Source: DASVHS01 sp036390755 (GTDB lineage Bacteria; Acidobacteriota; Thermoanaerobaculia; Gp7-AA8). Taken from it: 9,858 bases of DNA. A program made the translations under genes and the position numbers. Shown piece by piece: positions 5,683-9,858 of this stretch; position 1 is the first letter of the stretch; each line of letters starts with the position of its first letter. The DNA lies in assembly GCA_036390755.1 (NCBI GenBank), contig DASWBH010000295.1, forward strand, positions 1 to 9,858, in the 5' to 3' direction. The notes beneath the pieces are model-generated. The model saw nothing but the letters and a program-made list of their open reading frames with translations. It was not told the origin of the DNA and did not search any database.

Positions 5683-6144
5683 CTAGCTGGCCGGCGTCGA
5701 CCAGTCGATCAGCTGCGTGACGTACTGCATGGCCTGGCTGGCGTGATCGCGCGCGCCTGCGGCGTCGCCCCCCATCGCCGCATCGCGGAACCCACGCACG
5801 TGCGTACGGAGCTCGCGCGCCGCCGTGCGGGCCGTGGAGTTGCCGCTGGTATTGCCATACAGGCGGTTCGCCAGCGAGTTGGCCTCGTTGCCGACCGTCT
5901 TCCAGACGTCGCCATTCACCGTGACAGTGGTCTGCGCATCGCGCAGTAACGCCGCCAGGCGCGTGGCGTCGTTGTAGACGCGAGTCTTCGCAGAGCCCGA
6001 TGACATGCCTCGCCGCGTGTGTGCCTTCTTCGTCGTGGTGGTCTTCGTGGTGGTGGTTGTCGTGGTCGTGCTGGTCTGAGCGAACAGCGGCGCCACGCAG
6101 AAACAGCCGATCACCAGAACTGAGGAAACAGTCTTCGCTTTCAT
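5683..6144 (-). CDS. Small secreted protein with a threonine-rich linker, function unknown
   Basis: This 153-residue protein is not recognised. The ATG at 6144 is chosen because AAAGGAG (minus strand, 6157-6151) lies six bases before it; a TTG seven codons earlier is unsupported. Residues 1-22 form a Sec signal peptide (MKAKTVSSVLVIGCFCVAPLFA, outline). Next comes an unusual low-complexity stretch, TSTTTTTTTTKTTTTKK (24-40), encoded by near-repetitive ACC/ACG/ACA/ACT triplets. A compact, probably helical domain of about 100 residues follows, with many Ala, Arg, Asp and Asn (RLAALLRDAQTTV, then EANSLANRLYG, then ELRTHVRGFRDAAM). There are no cysteines after the signal and no catalytic motif. 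The gene starts 17 bases after the pseudouridine synthase stop and may be cotranscribed with it; the functional link is unclear. A role at or outside the cell envelope is inferred from the signal only. Confidence 0.78.
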   Translation of the reverse strand: MKAKTVSSVLVIGCFCVAPLFAQTSTTTTTTTTKTTTTKKAHTRRGMSSGSAKTRVYNDATRLAALLRDAQTTVTVNGDVWKTVGNEANSLANRLYGNTSGNSTARTAARELRTHVRGFRDAAMGGDAAGARDHASQAMQYVTQLIDWSTPAS

Positions 6145-6161
6145 CGCAAACTCCTTTCGAT

Positions 6162-7055
6162 TCAACGGTCTGTTTTCCGGCGCGATGCGAGGTCCGTTCC
6201 AATGAGATCGCTAAACGAGCGGGGCACCGGAGCCGTGAACGTCATGCGCTTGCCGGTGGCCGGATGGTCGAAGCCGAGGAGCTTCGCGTGCAGGCCGAGG
6301 CGGCCGAGAGGGTTGACGTCGCTGCCGTAGAAACGGTCGCCGACGATCGGATGCCCCGCCTCGGACAAGTGCGCGCGGATCTGGTTCTTGCGCCCGGTCT
6401 CGAGCGTCACCTCGAGCATGCTGTAGTCGCGCGACTTCGCCGCGGTGTGGTAGTGCGTGATCGACAGCTTCGATTCGGGATGGCGCTTCACGCTCTCCAT
6501 CTTCAGATTCGGACGCTCTAGCAGGTGCGACTGGATCGTGCCGGAGGGCGGCTTCATCTCCCCTTCGACGATCGCGACGTAGATGCGATCGATGTCGTGC
6601 TCCGCGAATCTCTCCTTCAGCACCTCGCGCGCTTTGAAATTCTTCGCGAAGACGAGCACGCCGGATGTCTCGCGATCGAGCCGGTGCACGACGTGGATGC
6701 GACCGCCGCCGCGCTGGCGGAGATAGTCGTTGAGAAACTCCTGCGCGTTGTTCTCTTTCTCGCGCTCGGTCGCGACCGTGAGGAGACCGTTCGCTTTGAT
6801 CACGACGATGACGTCGTCATCCTCGTGCAGCAACGTCAGCGTTTCCGGCAGCGTCACCGCCTCGGCTCTCGAGACCACGAGGACTTCGTCGCCGCGCGAG
6901 AGCGCCCGCTTCGCGTCGATCTCCACCTCTCCGTTCACGCGGACGCGCCGCGCCTGGAGCATCTGTCGAAGAGTTGTCCGCGACGAGTCGGGATGCATCT
7001 CGGCAAGCACGTCGAGCAACATGGCGGCATGCGCGACACTCTTGTGAACAGTCAA
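6162..7055 (-). CDS. RluA/RluD-family RNA pseudouridine synthase
   Basis: This roughly 297-residue cytoplasmic enzyme converts specific uridines in rRNA (or tRNA) to pseudouridine. The N-terminal S4 RNA-binding domain spans about 12-60 (SSRTTLRQMLQARRVRVNG). The catalytic domain carries the family motif HVVHRLDRETSGVLVFAK (121-138), with Asp127 as the catalytic aspartate. Further conserved parts are IYVAIVEGE (158-166), LETGRKNQIRAHL (218-230, the conserved Arg/Gln loop) and GHPIVGDRFYG (234-244). The usual KPAG loop reads KANG here (87-90). The start is uncertain: TTG at 7055 gives a full S4 domain but lacks a strong ribosome binding site, ATG at 7022 is the next candidate, and an in-frame stop at 7088-7086 excludes anything further upstream. 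Which uridine is modified cannot be told, so no symbol is given. Confidence 0.9.
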   Translation of the reverse strand: MTVHKSVAHAAMLLDVLAEMHPDSSRTTLRQMLQARRVRVNGEVEIDAKRALSRGDEVLVVSRAEAVTLPETLTLLHEDDDVIVVIKANGLLTVATEREKENNAQEFLNDYLRQRGGGRIHVVHRLDRETSGVLVFAKNFKAREVLKERFAEHDIDRIYVAIVEGEMKPPSGTIQSHLLERPNLKMESVKRHPESKLSITHYHTAAKSRDYSMLEVTLETGRKNQIRAHLSEAGHPIVGDRFYGSDVNPLGRLGLHAKLLGFDHPATGKRMTFTAPVPRSFSDLIGTDLASRRKTDR

Positions 7056-7056
7056 A

Positions 7057-7084
7057 TTTCTGCTTTCCGCTTTCTGCTTTCTGC
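7057..7084. repeat. Heptanucleotide tandem repeat (TTTCYGC, four units)
   Basis: Four consecutive seven-base units occur: TTTCTGC, TTTCCGC, TTTCTGC, TTTCTGC at 7057-7063, 7064-7070, 7071-7077 and 7078-7084, followed by the degenerate TTTAATC. They fill most of the gap between two divergent genes, the pseudouridine synthase start and the AIM24-family start, so they lie in or next to the promoter region of both. Confidence 0.85.
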
Positions 7085-7096
7085 TTTAATCAAAGG
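7085..7096 (+). promoter_or_regulatory. Possible -10 element and poorly spaced ribosome binding site before the AIM24-family gene
   Basis: TTTAAT at 7085-7090 resembles a -10 box and would place the transcript start at about the A of ATG 7097. AAAGG (7092-7096) touches the ATG directly and is too close to work as a normal ribosome binding site. Together these suggest a leaderless or nearly leaderless message. No good -35 is visible because the heptamer repeat occupies its place. Confidence 0.25.
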
Positions 7097-7840
7097 ATGG
7101 ACTACACACTCGAAGGCGACGTCATGCAAGCCCTCCACCTCCACCTCAAACAGGGCGAGGAGGTCTTCGCCGAGGCGGGGGCGATGTTGTACATGGGACC
7201 GGGGATCGAGCTGCAGGCGCGCATGCAGGGCGGCTTCCTCAAAGGACTGATGCGAAAGGTCCTCGCCGGCGAGTCGATGTTCATGAGCATGTTCCGCTGC
7301 ACCACGCCGACCGGCAGCATGGCGCTGGCGAATCCGATCGCCGGGAAGATCATTGCGATCGAGCTCAAAGGCAATACCGTTCTCGCAGAGCGCAACGCAT
7401 TTCTCTGCGGCATCGGCAACATCGACCTGTCGATCGCGTTCACAAAGAAGTTCGGTGCGGGCCTGTTCGGCGGCGAGGGCTTCATCCTGCAGAAATTCAC
7501 CGGCAACGGCCTGCTCTTCATCAACGCCGGCGGCAACATGCTCGAGTTCGACCTGCAACCGGGCGAGCAACTGCGCGTCGACACCGGATGCATCGTATCG
7601 ATGACCGACACGGTGTCGTACGACATCCAGTTCGTCGGCGGCTTCCGCAATGCGCTGTTCGGCGGCGAAGGTTTGTTCTACGCCACGCTCACCGGTCCGG
7701 GTCACGTCATCCTGCAGACGATGCCGTTCAGCCGTTTCGCGAACCGCATCGCCGCGGCGATCGGCTCGCATCAGGAGGAGTCGAAGGGAATCGCGGGGAT
7801 CGCCGGGAACGTGATCGGGGATTTAATTTCGGGCGACTGA
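7097..7840 (+). CDS. AIM24 / TIGR00266 family protein
   Basis: This 247-residue protein belongs to a widespread beta-rich family related to the yeast mitochondrial protein Aim24; its biochemical role is not established. Recognisable features are the opening MDYTLEGDVMQALHLHLKQG followed by GEEVFAEAGAMLYM (family-typical N-terminus), then a glycine-rich repeated layout with two LFGGEG segments (123-128 and 187-192), NGLLFINAGGNMLEFDLQPGE (outline, about 137-157) and a Gly/Ile-rich tail. There is no signal peptide. The ATG at 7097 is chosen because it reproduces the family N-terminus. The open frame runs upstream to 6974 but would be antisense to the pseudouridine synthase; ATG at codon 10 has a better-placed GAAGG but would remove conserved residues. 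The last 18 bases overlap the end of the converging aminotransferase gene. Confidence 0.88.
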   Translation: MDYTLEGDVMQALHLHLKQGEEVFAEAGAMLYMGPGIELQARMQGGFLKGLMRKVLAGESMFMSMFRCTTPTGSMALANPIAGKIIAIELKGNTVLAERNAFLCGIGNIDLSIAFTKKFGAGLFGGEGFILQKFTGNGLLFINAGGNMLEFDLQPGEQLRVDTGCIVSMTDTVSYDIQFVGGFRNALFGGEGLFYATLTGPGHVILQTMPFSRFANRIAAAIGSHQEESKGIAGIAGNVIGDLISGD

Positions 7841-8692
7841 CGCAGCGACTTCCTGCGCCTCTACCTGCTCCAGCATCCGCTGCAGCCGTTCGGTGATCTC
7901 GCCGCGGCGGCTGTTCCCGATGACGCGGCCGTCGATCTCCGTCACCGGCATCACGTTCTGTGATGTGTTCGTGATGAACGCTTCGTCGAGATTCAATAGC
8001 TCGGCCTCGCGGAGCGGGCGCTCGTCGACGCGGATCTTCGCGCCGATCGCGAGTCCGATGACGCGATCGCGGATCACGCCTGGAAGGATGTGCTCGTCGA
8101 GCGGATGCGTGATCACCTTCCCGCCGCGAACGGCGAAGAAGCTCGAGCTCGCGCCTTCACGCACGATTCCGTCGGCGAGCAGCAGCGCCTCGTCGGCGCC
8201 CGCGCGTTGCGCTTTCTTCTTCGCCAGCGCGTTCGCCAGCAGGTTGACGGATTTCACGTCGCAGTGCAGCCACCGGTGATCGTCCGTCGTGATCAGGCGG
8301 ACGCCGTGCTCTTTCTTGGCCTCGTCGGGAAACGGGAAGCGGCGCGTGTACGCCAGCGCGGTCGGCCTCAGCCCGTCCGGATAGAAATGTGCACGCTCGC
8401 TCTCACCGCGCGACACTTGAATGTAGACGATGCCTTCGTCGAAGGACGTTCGCTTCAGCAACTCCCTCGTCATGTCCTCGAATGCTTCCTCCGACCATGG
8501 ATTCGGGATGTCGATCTCGCGCAGGCTGCGATTCAGGCGCCGGTAGTGATCGCCGATGAAGATGGGACGACGCCGCAGGAACTTGAACACTTCATAAACC
8601 GCGTCGCCGAACTGGAAGCCGCGATCCTCGACGCCGAGGATGCGCTCGGCGGTCGTGGTGAACCGGCCGTTGAACCAGAGGATATCTGCCAT
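7823..8692 (-). CDS. PLP class IV aminotransferase, probably D-amino-acid aminotransferase
   Basis: This 289-residue PLP enzyme of fold type IV would interconvert D-alanine/2-oxoglutarate and pyruvate/D-glutamate if the substrate call is right, feeding peptidoglycan precursors or D-amino acid use. Evidence: the opening ILWFNGRF and EDRGFQFGDAVYE (22-34); SRGESERAHFYP (94-105) with the Arg100-x-His102 pair that marks D-amino-acid aminotransferases as I recall them; CDVKSVNLLANALAKKKA (144-161) with Lys147 as the PLP-binding lysine; VREGASSSFF (177-186) with the cofactor-contacting Glu179; and ITNTSQNVMPVTEIDG (240-255). Branched-chain aminotransferase or aminodeoxychorismate lyase are alternatives. 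The ATG at 8692 overlaps the phosphatase stop as TGATG; a GTG one codon earlier (8695) is equally possible. No separate ribosome binding site is apparent, so expression is probably coupled to the upstream gene. Confidence 0.86.
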   Translation of the reverse strand: MADILWFNGRFTTTAERILGVEDRGFQFGDAVYEVFKFLRRRPIFIGDHYRRLNRSLREIDIPNPWSEEAFEDMTRELLKRTSFDEGIVYIQVSRGESERAHFYPDGLRPTALAYTRRFPFPDEAKKEHGVRLITTDDHRWLHCDVKSVNLLANALAKKKAQRAGADEALLLADGIVREGASSSFFAVRGGKVITHPLDEHILPGVIRDRVIGLAIGAKIRVDERPLREAELLNLDEAFITNTSQNVMPVTEIDGRVIGNSRRGEITERLQRMLEQVEAQEVAASVARN

Positions 8693-9858
8693 CACGAAAC
8701 CGGAATCGCTTTCACGATCACGATCGTTCTGTCGTCCTCACCTTCGCGCCCCCATTCTGCGACAGTCGACAGCGCGATCTGGCAAATTTCCTGCGCGGAT
8801 CTTTCGCGATTCGCGCGAACCAGACGAAGCAGGCGGTTGAGTCCGAACTCGCGATCGCGCTGATCGTGCGCCTCGACGATGCCGTCGGAATAGAGGCAGA
8901 GAAGATCGCCGGGGTCGAGCCGGACGAAGCCGCGCGTGTATGTCGCGTCGGGCGTCGGGCCGAGGACGGGCCCGGTCGAGCGAAGGTACTCGACGCGTGT
9001 CCCGTGCAGCACGAACGGGAAGTTATGGCCGGCATTGCAGTAGATGAGGATGCCGCCGGTCTCGAGCTCACCGTAGAACAGCGACACGAACTTCGTCGTC
9101 AGACGGCTGCGATGAATGATGTGATTCAGCTTCTCGATCGTGCGCACGATCTTGAAGTCGCGGTCCGTGGCCATGCGCAGACCCATGTAGATGTCGCGCA
9201 CGACGAGTGCGGCGGGCAGACCGTGACCGGAGCCGTCGGCGATCGCCAGGCCGAGGATGTTGTCGTTGACGGGGATGAAGTCGTAGAAGTCGCCGCTGAC
9301 GATCTCCGCCGGCACCGCTTTTCCCCAGATGTCATAGCCGGCGTACTGCGGAACGCGCTGCGGAAGAATCGACTGCTGGATGCGCTGCGCCTCGACGATG
9401 AGCGACTCGTATTTCTGCGCGCGCAGCTTCTGGTTGATCGCATAGCGGACGAGGTTGAGAGAGAAGAGGATGTCCTCGCGCGACAGCTCCGGGGCGACGT
9501 TGAAGCTGAGGATGTAATCCTCGTCCCCGACGGCGATCGCTGCGAAGCGCCGCACGCCGATGCGCTCTTCGAGAATCGGATCGAAGCCCGGGTCCGACGG
9601 ACCCATAACCACGGCCCCATTCTCGAGAACGAGCTCGATGGGTTTGTACTGCTTCGGAACGGTGATGCCGAGGACGCCTTCGTGATCGGCGCCGAAGCGG
9701 CCGACGAGCTCGTAGGTGTCGTCGCCGCGCTGCTCGTACACCCGGCCGCCCGTGACGCCGAGCTGGTCGCGAAAGTTCGACGCGATCGCCTCCGCGATCT
9801 GCTCGATCATCGTCGTCGTCGCCTCGGTCATCTCGATCTGCTCGAGGGTTTTTTCGAC
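8692..9858 (-). CDS. SpoIIE/RsbU-type PP2C serine phosphatase with N-terminal GAF-like domain (5' end probably outside window)
   Basis: This is a Mn/Mg-dependent protein phosphatase of the kind that acts on phosphorylated anti-anti-sigma factors or similar STAS partners. Positions are counted from ATG 9831. Residues about 5-135 look like a small GAF-type sensor (IEQIAEAIASNFRDQLGV, then RRFAAIAVGDEDYILSF). A helical linker (AQKYESLIVEAQRIQQSILPQ, outline, about 138-158) follows. The PP2C core has SGDFYDF (Asp181), IADGSGHGLPAALV (Asp199), NAGHNFP (266-272), GDLLCLYSDGIVEA (Asp316) and GEDDRTIVIVK (Asp366/367), covering the metal-binding aspartates. The frame stays open from 9831 to the window edge, and there is no ribosome binding site at ATG 9831, so the true start is probably upstream; a start at 9831 cannot be excluded. 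The stop overlaps the aminotransferase start (TGATG). The partner protein is not in the window. Confidence 0.88.
   Translation of the reverse strand, partial: VEKTLEQIEMTEATTTMIEQIAEAIASNFRDQLGVTGGRVYEQRGDDTYELVGRFGADHEGVLGITVPKQYKPIELVLENGAVVMGPSDPGFDPILEERIGVRRFAAIAVGDEDYILSFNVAPELSREDILFSLNLVRYAINQKLRAQKYESLIVEAQRIQQSILPQRVPQYAGYDIWGKAVPAEIVSGDFYDFIPVNDNILGLAIADGSGHGLPAALVVRDIYMGLRMATDRDFKIVRTIEKLNHIIHRSRLTTKFVSLFYGELETGGILIYCNAGHNFPFVLHGTRVEYLRSTGPVLGPTPDATYTRGFVRLDPGDLLCLYSDGIVEAHDQRDREFGLNRLLRLVRANRERSAQEICQIALSTVAEWGREGEDDRTIVIVKAIPVS

Noticed and set aside
5585..6202. Minus-strand frame of 205 codons across the repeat and the secreted-protein gene
   Set aside because: It reads through the palindromic repeat (RIW and SQILR-type translations of the element) and is out of frame with the gene supported by signal peptide and ribosome binding site.
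6974..7096. N-terminal extension of the AIM24-family frame
   Set aside because: It is antisense to the pseudouridine synthase and crosses the heptamer repeat; the family N-terminus begins at ATG 7097.
6525..7250. Plus-strand frame of 241 codons opposite the pseudouridine synthase
   Set aside because: Shadow of the real gene; no recognisable domain and composition typical of antisense translation.

Overview
This is a GC-rich bacterial chromosomal segment with tightly packed genes, short intergenic gaps and ordinary housekeeping, envelope-stress and regulatory families. Nothing in it looks plasmid- or phage-borne. The mix of a glutaryl-CoA dehydrogenase, an ECF sigma/zinc anti-sigma pair, Tat and Sec exported proteins, a GlpX-type fructose bisphosphatase, a SpoIIE-type phosphatase and dispersed palindromic repeats beginning TCATTCTGAG fits an environmental Gram-negative-type lineage. 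Acidobacteriota is my best guess, but it is an inference from impression only; no rRNA or other marker is present.

Layout, left to right. (1) 2-472 (+): the C-terminal part of a class I SAM-dependent methyltransferase, cut by the window edge. (2) 510-1745 (+): glutaryl-CoA dehydrogenase. (3) 1746-1904: a compact cluster of direct repeats and hairpins between convergent genes. (4) 1883-3075 (-): a translationally coupled ECF sigma factor and membrane zinc-finger anti-sigma factor. (5) 3142-4443 (+): diverging from the sigma gene, a Tat-exported metallophosphoesterase and a small secreted cupredoxin with a CuA-like motif. (6) 4519-5502 (+): class II fructose-1,6-bisphosphatase. (7) 5502-5673: a tandem pair of 82-base palindromic repeat units. 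(8) 5683-7055 (-): an RluA/RluD-family pseudouridine synthase followed by a small secreted Thr-rich protein. (9) 7057-7084: a heptanucleotide tandem repeat in the divergent control region. (10) 7097-7840 (+): an AIM24/TIGR00266 family protein. (11) 7823-9858 (-): a GAF-like/SpoIIE (PP2C-type) phosphatase, probably cut at its 5' end by the window edge, coupled to a D-amino-acid aminotransferase-like PLP enzyme. The aminotransferase overlaps the AIM24 gene tail to tail by 18 bases.

The most coherent functional unit is the divergent block 1883-4443. A membrane anti-sigma factor would hold an ECF sigma factor, and next to it lie two exported proteins, a metal-dependent phosphoesterase and a copper-type protein; I infer these are candidate regulon members. 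The remaining genes are mostly independent housekeeping functions (gluconeogenesis, RNA modification, amino-acid metabolism) plus one signalling phosphatase.

No gene-free stretch exceeds about 180 bases. I saw no tRNA, rRNA, CRISPR array, transposase or phage gene. I did not find a clearly new multi-gene system; the points most worth a second look are the ECF/phosphoesterase/cupredoxin block and the three distinct repeat structures.
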